A DNA stretch of 64,000 nucleotides, taken from positions 90,440-154,439 of the forward strand of contig NZ_SOGJ01000007.1 of NCBI RefSeq assembly GCF_004402375.1, written 5' to 3'. Under the pieces are notes generated by a model, which saw nothing but the letters and a program-made list of their open reading frames with translations, was not told the origin of the DNA and made no database searches. Below are positions 41,134-50,709 of this stretch, one piece after another (the first letter of the stretch is position 1; each line of letters starts with the position of its first letter). The stretch comes from Cryobacterium breve (GTDB lineage: Bacteria > Actinomycetota > Actinomycetes > Actinomycetales > Microbacteriaceae). Both the position numbers and the translations under genes were made by a program.

Positions 41134-43281
41134 ATGGAACTTGACCCAACCGACCGGCCTGCGGCCGCGCTGCTGGAACTGGCACGATCTCTCGGCGTCG
41201 ACACCACCTTCACCGGCTGGGACGGTGCCGCCCGGTCTGTCGAGGCCAGCACGCTGCGCGCGGTTCTGGCCGCCCTCGGAGTGGCCGCCGGCACGCCCGC
41301 CGAGATCGACGCGTCGCTGACAGAACAGGTCCTGGCACCCTGGCGCCGGCTCCTGCCGCCCGTCGTGGTCGTGCGTGAGGGCACCGCGGCCGACGTTCCC
41401 GTGCACGCTCACCCGGATTCGACGGTGCGGGTCTGGATCATCGCCGAGGACGGGTCCCGGCACGACGTGTCCCAGCAGGCCACCCCGACGACCCTTCACA
41501 CTGTCGACGGACTGCCGGTCCGCGAGTCGACGTTCGTGGTGCACCCCCGACTACCCCTCGGCTGGCACACCCTGCACGCCGAGGCCGATGGCCGGGAGGC
41601 GGACTGCGCCCTCGTCGTGACCCCGCCGAGGCTCGAGACCACCCGAAACCTGGCCGGGCACCGCGACTGGGGTGTGATGGCACAGCTGTACTCCGTGCGC
41701 TCCTCGCGGTCCTGGGGGATCGGCGATTTTGCCGACCTCGCCGATCTCGCGACGATCTCCGGCACCCAGTACGGTGCCGGCTTCGTGCTGGTCAACCCCC
41801 TGCACGCGTCTGAGCCGTGCCCACCGGTCGAGCCCTCCCCGTACCTGCCGTCGAGCCGGAGATTCTTCCACCCGCTGTACCTCCGCGTGGAGGACGTGCC
41901 CGAGTACGCGTACCTGACTCCGGAGGCGCGGGCCGTCGTTGAGTCGCTGGCGACCCGGCAGCATCCGGCCAACCTGGAGGCGGGCCATCTTGACCGTGAC
42001 TCCGCCTACGCTGCCAAGCTGACCGCGCTGGAAACCGTGCACCAGGTGCGCCGCAGCGCCGCGCGCGAACACCGATTCCAGACGTTTTGTGCCGAACAGG
42101 GCCAGGGTCTCGCCGACTTCGCGCTGTGGTGCGCCCTGTCCGAGCTGTTCCCGAGCGATGCGCCGGAATGGTCGGTCGAACCCCGCGGCCCTCGCGGTCC
42201 CTTCGCCGCAGCGAACCGGGAAAAGCTCGCCGACCGGATCGAATTCCATTGCTGGCTGCAGTGGCTCTGCGACCAGCAGCTCGAGACTGCGCAGCGTGCG
42301 ACAGCGGAGGCCGGGATGTCCATCGGCATCGTGCACGACCTCGCGGTCGGGGTGCAGTTCACCGGATCCGACGCCTGGACCTTGCGCGACGTGCTCGCTC
42401 CGGGCATGACCGTCGGCGCGCCGCCGGACATGTTCAACCAGCAGGGCCAGAACTGGTCGCAGCCGCCGTGGCATCCGGGCCGGCTGGCCGAGTCTGGATA
42501 CGCCGCCTACCGGGACATGCTCCGCAGCATCCTGCACCACGCCGGCGGCATCCGCGTGGACCACATCCTGGGACTGTTCCGTCTCTGGTGGATCCCGGTC
42601 GGGGCCGGCCCGGGGGAGGGCACGTACGTGCACTACGACCACGAGGCGCTGATCGGCATTCTCGCCCTTGAGGCGCAGCGGGCCGGGGCGATCGTGATTG
42701 GCGAAGACCTCGGCGTGTTCGAGCCGTGGGTGCGGGACTACCTCGCCGAGCGCGGGATCTTCGGCACGTCGATCCTGTGGTTTGAGCGAGAGGCCGACGT
42801 GCCGCTGGCGCCCGAGCGCTACCGACAGGCGTGCCTCACCAGCGTGAACACCCACGATCTGCCCCCGACAGCCGGCTACCTCGCCGGCGACCACGTAGCC
42901 CTGCGCGAGTCGCTCGGGCTGCTCGGGCGGCCGGTGGCGGAAGAGCGTGCAGCCGACCTCGCGGAGCAGTCCGCGATGCTCGCCGCCCTTCGAGAACGCG
43001 GCCTGCTGCCGCCGGTCGGCACCGAACCGGCCCCGACCGTGCAGCAGACCGTCGAGGCGCTGTATGCCTACACCGCACTGACGCCCTCGTCGCTCCTCGG
43101 TGTTGCGCTCGTGGACGCGGTCGGAGAGCGCCGCACGCAGAACCAGCCCGGCACCACGAACGAATACCCCAACTGGCGTGTCCCGCTGGCCGGGCCTGAC
43201 GGCGTGAGCGTCCTGATCGACGACCTGGCAACCAACCCGCGCTTCGCCGCCCTGGTCGAGGCGATCCACACCGGGTCCTGA
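41134..43281 (+). CDS. malQ: 4-alpha-glucanotransferase (amylomaltase)
   Basis: A 715-aa GH77 enzyme that moves maltodextrin segments between alpha-1,4-glucans. After an N-terminal extension (1-160) typical of actinobacterial MalQ, the catalytic barrel has WGIGDFADLADL, NPLHASEPCPPVEPSPY, GIRVDHILGLFRLWWIP (nucleophile Asp), VIGEDLGVFEPWV (acid Glu) and SVNTHDLPPTAGY (third acid). A clear terminator follows. With the maltokinase 4 kb on, it indicates maltose/glycogen metabolism. Confidence 0.95.
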   Translation: MELDPTDRPAAALLELARSLGVDTTFTGWDGAARSVEASTLRAVLAALGVAAGTPAEIDASLTEQVLAPWRRLLPPVVVVREGTAADVPVHAHPDSTVRVWIIAEDGSRHDVSQQATPTTLHTVDGLPVRESTFVVHPRLPLGWHTLHAEADGREADCALVVTPPRLETTRNLAGHRDWGVMAQLYSVRSSRSWGIGDFADLADLATISGTQYGAGFVLVNPLHASEPCPPVEPSPYLPSSRRFFHPLYLRVEDVPEYAYLTPEARAVVESLATRQHPANLEAGHLDRDSAYAAKLTALETVHQVRRSAAREHRFQTFCAEQGQGLADFALWCALSELFPSDAPEWSVEPRGPRGPFAAANREKLADRIEFHCWLQWLCDQQLETAQRATAEAGMSIGIVHDLAVGVQFTGSDAWTLRDVLAPGMTVGAPPDMFNQQGQNWSQPPWHPGRLAESGYAAYRDMLRSILHHAGGIRVDHILGLFRLWWIPVGAGPGEGTYVHYDHEALIGILALEAQRAGAIVIGEDLGVFEPWVRDYLAERGIFGTSILWFEREADVPLAPERYRQACLTSVNTHDLPPTAGYLAGDHVALRESLGLLGRPVAEERAADLAEQSAMLAALRERGLLPPVGTEPAPTVQQTVEALYAYTALTPSSLLGVALVDAVGERRTQNQPGTTNEYPNWRVPLAGPDGVSVLIDDLATNPRFAALVEAIHTGS

Positions 43282-43287
43282 TCAACA

Positions 43288-43325
43288 ATGCCCGCTCGTC
43301 ACCGCTCGGTGACGAGCGGGCATTT
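43288..43325 (+). terminator. Terminator of malQ
   Basis: Perfect inverted repeat ATGCCCGCTCGTCACC/complement with a four-base loop, followed by TTTCACTT. It is placed six bases after the malQ stop. Confidence 0.85.
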
Positions 43326-43336
43326 CACTTGTATTC

Positions 43337-43350
43337 TGTGCACGCTCCCA
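43337..43350. promoter_or_regulatory. CebR/LacI-like operator half-site A
   Basis: TGTGCACGCTCCCA, whose complement TGGGAGCGTGCACA keeps the left half of the CebR box TGGGAGCGCTCCCA. It faces half-site B at 43404. Confidence 0.5.
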
Positions 43351-43403
43351 GTAACGTTTCCTTCGGTTGCGTATGAGCTGATCCCGGATCAATTCGGCGC
43401 AAT

Positions 43404-43417
43404 TGGGAGCGTTCACG
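43404..43417. promoter_or_regulatory. CebR/LacI-like operator half-site B
   Basis: TGGGAGCGTTCACG; with half-site A it makes a 9-bp inverted pair ACGCTCCCA/TGGGAGCGT around the likely promoter, 95 bp before the esterase start. Confidence 0.5.
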
Positions 43418-43511
43418 GAGACGCTGCGACAGTTCCGCAAGCACGAATGGATTCACAACGATGGAGTTGGAGAGCATGGATCAGAATCGAACGCATCCTC
43501 GGAGGGCGCGG

Positions 43512-45422
43512 GTGTCAGCCCGACGCATCCTGACCGCGGCAGCGGCGGCCCTCGCAGTTGCCGTCGCACCCCTGACGCTCGGGGGGACGACGGCGCCGGC
43601 CTTCGCGGCCGGCGAGTCCACGGTCAACCTGGACCTGGCCGGACAGTGGCAGTTCTCCCTGGGTGACGACCCCGCCTGGGCAGACCCGGCCTTCGACGAC
43701 TCGGCCTGGTCGACCGTCGAGGTTCCGCAGGTCGGCGGCGGGGAACAATTCGCCGACTACGACGGCTTCGGCTGGTACCGGCTCACCTTCGACCTGCCGG
43801 CCGGGGCGGAGGGCACCAACCTCGTCGCCTCCCTGGGCTTCATGGACGACGTGGACGAGGTCTACCTCAATGGCACCCGAATCGGTGGTTCGGGCTCGCT
43901 GCCGCCGAACGCCCAGAGCCAGTGGTTCGAACAGCGCTTCTACCCGGTTCCGGCCGATGCTCCGGTGTTCGGCGGGAGCAACACCCTTGCCGTCCGGCTC
44001 TACGACATGACCGGCGGCGGTGGCTGGTATCAGGGTCCCGTGGGGCTCTTTTCGAAGGATGCCCTGCGCGAGAGCGTGCTCGGTATCTCCGGGCCGCTGG
44101 CTGACCCGGGGTCGACCGGATGGATCGCCGACATGCTGGCGGAACAGGCATCCGCTCTCGCCGCCGGCGACGTCGACGGCTATGTGGCGACCCTCGCGGA
44201 CGGCTACTTCCACGACGGGCGTGACCGGGATCGTCGCGAGCGGGAGCTGAGGGACTGGATGGCCGACTCGGGCACCCTGACCCTGACCGACGCCAGCGTG
44301 GAGATCGTGCAGAGCAGCGACGGCCGGCTCATTGTCGACACCAACCGAACGATCAGCGGCACCAGGGACGGAGTTCCATTCAGCTTCCAGCCCACGAGCC
44401 AGGAGTTCCTCACTGTCGATCCCGGCTCGGAGCGGGAGCTGGGCAACCAGTCCCGTTTCTTCCGTGACTACGTCGAGTCTCAGGCGGAAAACGCGCGCCG
44501 CGAGTACGTCACCTACCTTCCGCCGTCGTACTTCACCCAGCCGAACCGCGAATTCCCGGTGGTCTACCTGCTGCACGGGTTCAACGGCGGCAGTCGGGAA
44601 TGGGAGCCGCGTGATTTCGGCACCAAGCTCGACGAGTTGTATACGACCGGCGGTCTGGCCGAATCCATCGTGATCATGCCCGACGGTGAATCCCTCTGGT
44701 ACGTCGACCACGAGAACGGCACGCCCTGGCGCACCATGTTCGTCGATGACCTGATCCCGCACGTCGACGCCGAATACCGAACGCTGGCCTCCCGGGAATA
44801 CCGCGGCCTGTCCGGCGTCTCCATGGGTGGGTTCGGCGCCTACTCACTCGCCCTGGCCTACCCGGAGCTGTTCTCCTCGGTGGCTTCGCACATGGGTGCG
44901 CTCAACCTGTCGGCAGCCCAGGTCGGCGTCACGTCTCCGGGCGGTCCGGATGCCCAGGTCCAGTCGCCGCTGACGGTCGTCGCCGGCCTGTCCACGGAGG
45001 CGCTCTCGCGGTACGACTACTTCTTCGACGCCTGTGAATTCGACGACTACGTGTTCGACGAGGCTGCCCGCAGCTTGAACACCCTGCTCACCGAGAAGGG
45101 AGTCGACCACACCTGGGCCGTCTACCCGGAGGGGCGTCACAATGACGCCTGCTGGGTGCCCCGCATCTCCGACTCATTCGGTATGCACTCCGATCACGTG
45201 CGCGCGGCCGGCCTGGTCGAGAACAATGGACCTGGCGTTGTCACCGGCGTCCCCGGACCCGGCACGGACACGGGGGCAACGGCGGCCATATCGGCCGCCC
45301 CTGCCCTGGCCGCGACGGGGGTCAGCGTCGGGGGCACTGTCCTCGCAATCCTCGCCCTGCTGGTAGCCGGCGGCACTCTCCTCCTCGCACAACGCCGGAA
45401 GGGAGCGCCCAGGGCGGAATAG
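43512..45422 (+). CDS. Secreted, wall-anchored multidomain esterase
   Basis: A 636-aa protein: signal peptide (1-about 33), galactose-binding-like jelly roll (about 35-190, WQFSLGDDPAW and GFGWYRLTFDLP), a SnoaL-like domain (about 205-325, ALAAGDVDGYVATLADGYFHDG) and an esterase-D-type hydrolase (about 335-560) with VVYLLHGFNGG and nucleophile GVSMGG. The end is a sorting signal: LAATG, hydrophobic helix, basic RRKGAPRAE. Likely removes acyl groups from plant polysaccharides on the cell surface. GTG 43512 behind GGAGGG gives the best signal peptide; ATG 43476 is an alternative. Two CebR-like half-sites lie upstream. Confidence 0.85.
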   Translation: MSARRILTAAAAALAVAVAPLTLGGTTAPAFAAGESTVNLDLAGQWQFSLGDDPAWADPAFDDSAWSTVEVPQVGGGEQFADYDGFGWYRLTFDLPAGAEGTNLVASLGFMDDVDEVYLNGTRIGGSGSLPPNAQSQWFEQRFYPVPADAPVFGGSNTLAVRLYDMTGGGGWYQGPVGLFSKDALRESVLGISGPLADPGSTGWIADMLAEQASALAAGDVDGYVATLADGYFHDGRDRDRRERELRDWMADSGTLTLTDASVEIVQSSDGRLIVDTNRTISGTRDGVPFSFQPTSQEFLTVDPGSERELGNQSRFFRDYVESQAENARREYVTYLPPSYFTQPNREFPVVYLLHGFNGGSREWEPRDFGTKLDELYTTGGLAESIVIMPDGESLWYVDHENGTPWRTMFVDDLIPHVDAEYRTLASREYRGLSGVSMGGFGAYSLALAYPELFSSVASHMGALNLSAAQVGVTSPGGPDAQVQSPLTVVAGLSTEALSRYDYFFDACEFDDYVFDEAARSLNTLLTEKGVDHTWAVYPEGRHNDACWVPRISDSFGMHSDHVRAAGLVENNGPGVVTGVPGPGTDTGATAAISAAPALAATGVSVGGTVLAILALLVAGGTLLLAQRRKGAPRAE

Positions 45423-45766
45423 GTGGGCGTCATGGTTGACGAAGCAGCCTTCGTTCCCGAAGAGTCCGCCGAAGGGCGCGCTGCCGTCCAACCCTGACAA
45501 TCCCGACCACCTCCGGATCGACCTCGACCAGCGGCCCAGCCGGGCACGCAACCGACAGGTGGATCCTCGAGCGCGCTGGAGGTGGTCGGTCTGCGCCCGC
45601 AAGACGACGGTGTGACGGTGGTCGTCGACGCCGCACTCGGCGGGCGACTCCCGTGTCGGCAGCACGGTTCGCCGGGGCGGGGGCCGGCCGTGCGGTTCTT
45701 GCGCTGGGACCCGCGCCTCAGTCGATAGAGCGACGTATGCCGTTCCCGGTATTTGTTCGGAGGAAA

Positions 45767-47479
45767 ATGGAACGGATGACCACCCCAACGAGCACCACAC
45801 ACTTCCGAAGCGCGCGCGATCGCCTTCTGCAGCTTCGAGACGGTCATGCGCGTGCCGTGGCCGAATTCGAATGGCCGGATGTGGGTGCGAACTTCAACTG
45901 GGCCGTGGACTGGTTCGACGTCGTGGCCGTGGGCAACGACAAGACCGCACTGTGGATCGTCGAGGAAGACGGCCGGGAGCTGAAGGTCACCTTCGCCGAG
46001 ATGTCGGCGCGCTCCGATCAGGTGGCCACGTGGCTGACCGGCCACGGCGTCGGGCGCGGCGACCACGTCATGCTGATGCTGGGCAACCAGGTCGAGCTTT
46101 GGGAACTGATGCTGGCCATCATGAAGGTGGGCGCGGTCATCCTGCCCACCTCCACGGTGCTCGCGACCGGCGACCTGGCCGACCGCGTTCTCCGCGGTGG
46201 GGTGCGGCATGTGATCGCCAATGCCGGCGACGCCGCGAAATTCGACGAGGTGCCCGGCGACTTCTCCCGCATCTGTGTGGGCGCTGCCACCGAGGGCTGG
46301 GCCGACTACGCGGAGGCCGCGCTCGTCACGGCCGAGAAGCCGGCCGTGGTCGTCTCGTCCGACGACGCCTCCCTGATCTACTTCACGTCGGGCACCACGA
46401 GCAAGCCCAAGATGGTGGTGCACACCCAGACGTCGTACCCGGTGGGGCACCTGACCACCATGTACTGGATCGGCCTCCGCCCAGACGACGTGCACCTGGC
46501 GATCAGTTCTCCCGGGTGGGGCAAGCACGCCTGGAGCAGCTTCTTCGCGCCGTGGATTGCCGAGGCCACTGTCTTTGTCTACAACTACGCCCGGTTCGAC
46601 CCGCACGCCCTCGCCGACCAGCTTCACCGCGCCAAGGTCACCACGTTCTGCGCCCCGCCGACCGTGTGGCGCATGCTGATCCAGTCCGATGTCGGTGACA
46701 AGCCCCTGGGCCTGCGCGAAATCCTCTCGGCCGGGGAGCCGCTCAACCCGGAGGTCATCCACCAGATTCAGCGTTCCTGGGGCCTGACGATCCGGGATGG
46801 CTATGGGCAGACCGAGACAACGGCGATCGTGGGCAACGCTCCGGGATCCACTCTCAAGGCCGGTTCGATGGGGCTGCCCCTGCCTGGCGTGGCGATCACG
46901 CTGCTCGACCCCATCACGGGCGAGGAGTGCGACGAGGGTGAGATCTGCCTGGACCTGTCGCGCACCGCGGTCAACTTGATGGCCGGTTATCACGGCGACC
47001 CCGAGCGCACCCGGGAAGCGGTCCGTGACGGCTATTTCCACACCGGTGACGTCGCCAGCCGCGACGCCGACGGCTACATCACCTTCATCGGCCGCACCGA
47101 CGACATCTTCAAGTCCTCCGACTACAAGGTCTCACCGTTCGAGGTCGAGAGTGTGCTGCTGGAACACCCCGCCGTCGCCGAAGCCGCCGTCGTGCCAGCG
47201 CCCGACGACACCCGGCTGAACATCGCGAAGGCCTACATCGCCCTGGCGGCCGGCTGGGATCCCGACGCCGCGACGGCGCTGTCGGTGCTGCGCCACGCCC
47301 GCACCGGCCTGCCTCCCTACATGCGCGTGCGGCGGGTCGAGTTCTTCGAGCTGCCCAAGACCAGTTCCGGCAAGATCCGCCGGGTCGAACTGCGCATGCG
47401 TGAGGATGCCGCAGCAGCCCAGAAGCAGATCCTGCCCGACGAGTGGCGCGACGACCAGTTCCCCGAGCTCAAACGCTGA
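45767..47479 (+). CDS. Acyl-CoA synthetase (acetyl/medium-chain type)
   Basis: A 570-aa AMP-forming ligase. FTSGTTSKPKMVVHT is the ATP loop, YGQTETTAIVGN follows, then FHTGDVASRDADGY and IGRTDDIFKSSDYKVSPFEVE, and Lys in SSGKIRRVEL. The order and the SPGWGKHAWSS segment resemble ACSM-type medium-chain or short-chain synthetases rather than FadD. ATG 45767 lies just past AGGAGG-like bases; ATG 45776 is possible. Its last 11 bp overlap the convergent maltokinase gene. Confidence 0.88.
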   Translation: MERMTTPTSTTHFRSARDRLLQLRDGHARAVAEFEWPDVGANFNWAVDWFDVVAVGNDKTALWIVEEDGRELKVTFAEMSARSDQVATWLTGHGVGRGDHVMLMLGNQVELWELMLAIMKVGAVILPTSTVLATGDLADRVLRGGVRHVIANAGDAAKFDEVPGDFSRICVGAATEGWADYAEAALVTAEKPAVVVSSDDASLIYFTSGTTSKPKMVVHTQTSYPVGHLTTMYWIGLRPDDVHLAISSPGWGKHAWSSFFAPWIAEATVFVYNYARFDPHALADQLHRAKVTTFCAPPTVWRMLIQSDVGDKPLGLREILSAGEPLNPEVIHQIQRSWGLTIRDGYGQTETTAIVGNAPGSTLKAGSMGLPLPGVAITLLDPITGEECDEGEICLDLSRTAVNLMAGYHGDPERTREAVRDGYFHTGDVASRDADGYITFIGRTDDIFKSSDYKVSPFEVESVLLEHPAVAEAAVVPAPDDTRLNIAKAYIALAAGWDPDAATALSVLRHARTGLPPYMRVRRVEFFELPKTSSGKIRRVELRMREDAAAAQKQILPDEWRDDQFPELKR

Positions 47480-48893
47480 CGGTCGAGACCAGGCTTCGAA
47501 CGGCCTCGAGCGGAATCGGCAGCCACGACGGTCGATTGAGGGTCTCGTAGACGGCCTCGTAGATGGCCTTGTCGAGTTCGAACGCGTCGAGCAGGGCTTC
47601 CTGACCGGCCAGGGTCCGGCCGGACCGTGCCGCGTACCCGTCGAGGAAAGCCTGCCGGCAGGCGGCACCCCACTCGGCAGTGCCCTGATGACGGACGGGC
47701 GGGTGGTTCCCGGGCGCGGACCGCTCCACCGTGCCGGCCACGTACGAGAACGAACGCAGCATCCCGGCCACGTCCCTGAGCGGGACATCCGGCCCGGTCC
47801 GATCGATCAGGGGACGCAGGGGCTCACCCTCGAAGTCCACCAGAACCCAGCCGCGGCCGGGAACCTCGAGAGCCTGGCCGAGGTGCAAGTCGCCGTGGAT
47901 GCGCTGCAGTCGGGGCCAGTGCGCCTCCTCCGCCCGTCGGAAGACTGCTTCGACGGCCTTTTCGTAGCCGGCCAGGGCTGGCACGTCCCGGACGGCACCG
48001 TGAAATCGCTCGCGCATCCGGTCCAATTCGGCGGCGATGACCGCGGGGGTGGCTTCCCGGGTCGGCATCACGGCGGCCAGGTCCGCATGCACGGCGGCGG
48101 TCGCCTCTCCGAGCGCCCGTGCCTGCTCGCTGAAGTCTTCTCCGGCTCCGGCCGAGGCCAATGCCGCACGCCAGGCATCTTCGACACCCGGCAGAAACTC
48201 CTGGGCGAACGCGAGGTGTCCGGTCAGCCACGACCCCGGACGCATTGGATCGGCCCATTCGCCGACCACGCAGCCCACCGGCTCGGGCACGAACCGTGAA
48301 CCGGCCCGGGCCAGCGCCGACTGCACGGAAACGTCCGGGTTCTCGCCGCCGTGCAGCATCCGGAACACCTTGCAGATCACGGGACGCACGGCACCTCCGG
48401 CGGCGTCGACACCGTCGAGGATGATCGACGTGTTGGACTGCTCACCGCTCAATACCCGACTGGTGACGATCACGGCCGGCCCGTCACCGGGAACGGCGTC
48501 GAGCAGGAGCTCCCCTCGTGCGCCTGCGTCGGCGGGCCCGGGTACGGCGGAATCTTCATTCAGGATGAAGGCGAGTAGGGCCAGGCAGTAGGCAGGGTCG
48601 CCGGGACCGTCGTACAGATAGCTGCCGCCCGCAGCTCTGATCAGGGCGGCGTCGCCGCCGGGCAATGGGAGCCGGCGCTCGGTCAGCGGCAGTTGATAGA
48701 GGGTGGGGGTGGGGGCGCTTTCATCGAAGACCAGCTCGGTGCGGATGTCCACGCCCGGCTCGGTCGCCGGGAGCGTCCACCGGCCGATGCTGACGAGGCG
48801 GGGAACCTTGCCCCGCCCGGCGAACCATCGCTGTGTCGCGACCCAGTGGTTGAGGTGGTCCGGGAGTGCGATTACGCGACCGTCGTCAGTCAT
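47469..48893 (-). CDS. mak: Maltokinase
   Basis: A 474-aa kinase phosphorylating maltose at C1 with ATP, feeding GlgE-type glucan synthesis or maltose use. ALPDHLNHWVATQRWFAGRG is the N-terminal cap; kinase motifs are RIHGDLHLGQ (catalytic Asp) and VLVDFEGEPLRP. Often fused to trehalose synthase in actinobacteria; here it stands alone, and no treS or glgE is in the window. ATG 48893. Convergent with the synthetase gene. Confidence 0.9.
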   Translation of the reverse strand: MTDDGRVIALPDHLNHWVATQRWFAGRGKVPRLVSIGRWTLPATEPGVDIRTELVFDESAPTPTLYQLPLTERRLPLPGGDAALIRAAGGSYLYDGPGDPAYCLALLAFILNEDSAVPGPADAGARGELLLDAVPGDGPAVIVTSRVLSGEQSNTSIILDGVDAAGGAVRPVICKVFRMLHGGENPDVSVQSALARAGSRFVPEPVGCVVGEWADPMRPGSWLTGHLAFAQEFLPGVEDAWRAALASAGAGEDFSEQARALGEATAAVHADLAAVMPTREATPAVIAAELDRMRERFHGAVRDVPALAGYEKAVEAVFRRAEEAHWPRLQRIHGDLHLGQALEVPGRGWVLVDFEGEPLRPLIDRTGPDVPLRDVAGMLRSFSYVAGTVERSAPGNHPPVRHQGTAEWGAACRQAFLDGYAARSGRTLAGQEALLDAFELDKAIYEAVYETLNRPSWLPIPLEAVRSLVSTVSV

Positions 48894-48897
48894 AGCG

Positions 48898-49416
48898 TCA
48901 GAGTACGCCCGGGCCGGCGACGGGGGCCGCCAGGAGGGAGACCACGACCGTGTCACCCTTCGTGGACTGCTCGCCGATCGGAACGAATCCCAGCCGGGAG
49001 TGGAACGCCAGCGACCGTGGGTTCGCCGGTTTGACGTTCACCTCGCAGAAGACCTCGCCGACCTCGGCCTCGTCGGCCGCGGCGAAGATCGCGGTGTAGA
49101 GGAGCCTGCCCAGACCCTGGTTCCGGGCTGTGTCCGACACTACGATTCGGTCCACGTAGAGGAAGGAGTCCGACCGGGCGGAGAACCACCGGTAATTCTC
49201 GCTCGCGTAGTCGGCGCCGGCGCCGAAGAGCACCGCGAAGCCGAGCACGTGGTCGGGGGCCGCGTCGTGCACCACGCCGAGGGTGTGGCTGCTGGCCGCG
49301 AGTAGGGCGGTGAGGCTGGTCGTGTCGTGCGGGTTGACGGCTGGCACGGCCGCGTTGTTCAGCGCGAGTACGGTGTCGGCGTCGGTGGTGCGGAGACGGC
49401 GGAGCGAATATGGCAT
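48898..49416 (-). CDS. GNAT-family N-acetyltransferase
   Basis: A 172-aa GNAT protein: N-terminal RRLRTTDADTVLALNNAAV, central YVDRIVVSDTARNQGLGRLLY (acetyl-CoA pyrophosphate loop QGLGR) and CEVNVKPANPRSLAFHSRLGF. Substrate unknown. The stop lies four bases before the maltokinase start, so the two may be one transcript. ATG 49416. Confidence 0.88.
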   Translation of the reverse strand: MPYSLRRLRTTDADTVLALNNAAVPAVNPHDTTSLTALLAASSHTLGVVHDAAPDHVLGFAVLFGAGADYASENYRWFSARSDSFLYVDRIVVSDTARNQGLGRLLYTAIFAAADEAEVGEVFCEVNVKPANPRSLAFHSRLGFVPIGEQSTKGDTVVVSLLAAPVAGPGVL

Positions 49417-49444
49417 GCAATGACGATAAACCACCCGGCCCGGC

Positions 49445-50650
49445 CTATTTCGCGGGTCTGCTCCCGCGGATCCCGACGGCGACCAGCGCGAGGCAGATGG
49501 CACAGACCGCGAACAGGCCACCCAGCAGAACCGTGTAGCTGGCCAGTGCGTTGAGCCCGGCGAAAAGGACCGGCAGCAGGAAACCGAGATAGGTCAGGCT
49601 GTAGTAGACGCCGGTGATCCCGGCGAGGTCGGCCGGCGTCGAGATCTTCTGGATCTCGACCAATCCGGCCACAATGCACAGGCCGTACGCGGCGCCGAGC
49701 ACGATGGCGCTGAGGAGCGCCAGCAGCGGGGACAGTACGATCGCCGTCGCCACGCTGAGGGCCACTCCGACCAGCATCACGCTCATCCCGACCACCAGCG
49801 CCCGACCGCCGGTCAGCCGGTTGATCCGAGCCACCTGCGGCTGCACGAACGCCCCGGTACCGAGCGTCACGACCGTGAGCAGGGTGGCATAGGCGAGGTT
49901 CAGGGTGCCGAGCTGGTCTTCGACCAACTTGGGCATGATCGCGTATGCGATGCCCGCCGCGCCGAACACCCAGGGGGCGGACGGGGCGATCACGCGCACG
50001 AAGCTGCGATGCCCGGCCAGCGGAACCGCCAGGTCTCGCCAGAACGGTCGGTGGGCCCGGTATCGCGGGACGGTTTCCGGCGCTCTTATCAGCGGGCGAA
50101 GCACCAGCAGACTGATCACGATGTGCACGAGGTAGGGCGACAGGGTCGGCAGGGGCCCCCATTGCGCGAGCGCGCCGGCCACACCGGCTCCGAGCCCGAA
50201 ACCAATCGTGAGGGTGAGGGCCGGCCGCCTGGCTCCCGCCGTCTGGCCAGCCTGGCGGTCGAACGGCGGGCTCGACAGTTCCTTGAGCCAGGCCGTGCCC
50301 ACCGACATCGCCACGCCCACGCTGAGGCCGGCGAGAAAGCGTCCGGTGCCGAGCATGACCGCACTCGAAAACCCGAGGCCGAGCAGGACGCTGGCGAGAA
50401 TACCCACGAGCACGCCCGCCAGGATCAGCGGTTTGCGTCCGTAGCGGTCTGAGAGGGCTCCGGCCAGCAGCAGACCCGGCACCAGGCCCACCACGTAGAG
50501 GCCGAGGAAAAGATCGGCCATGACCACGGAATAGTGACCGAGTGATTCGTACATGTGCAGGAGTGGGGTGAAGTGGTTTCCGCCCCAGGCCATGACGAAC
50601 AGGGCAGGTGCGGCGAGTTGCCAGGCAGGGACGGTGCGGCGGAAAATCAT
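49445..50650 (-). CDS. MFS transporter
   Basis: A 401-aa 12-helix transporter with the motif ALSDRYGRKPLILAGV between helices 2 and 3 and a long GLFAVCAICLALVAVGI C-terminal helix. Substrate not apparent. The nearby GntR/FCD gene and the oxidase beyond suggest an organic acid or drug. ATG 50650; 59 bp downstream of the regulator gene on the same strand. Confidence 0.87.
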   Translation of the reverse strand: MIFRRTVPAWQLAAPALFVMAWGGNHFTPLLHMYESLGHYSVVMADLFLGLYVVGLVPGLLLAGALSDRYGRKPLILAGVLVGILASVLLGLGFSSAVMLGTGRFLAGLSVGVAMSVGTAWLKELSSPPFDRQAGQTAGARRPALTLTIGFGLGAGVAGALAQWGPLPTLSPYLVHIVISLLVLRPLIRAPETVPRYRAHRPFWRDLAVPLAGHRSFVRVIAPSAPWVFGAAGIAYAIMPKLVEDQLGTLNLAYATLLTVVTLGTGAFVQPQVARINRLTGGRALVVGMSVMLVGVALSVATAIVLSPLLALLSAIVLGAAYGLCIVAGLVEIQKISTPADLAGITGVYYSLTYLGFLLPVLFAGLNALASYTVLLGGLFAVCAICLALVAVGIRGSRPAK

Positions 50651-50709
50651 GGTTCTTTTCTGTACGGGAGCTGGCGGAACGGGGAGATGCGGGGGGCGGG
50701 CGTGCAGGG

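Noticed and set aside
41551..43269. A 572-codon open frame antisense to malQ
   Set aside because: Arises from GC-rich codon bias of malQ; no recognisable protein features.
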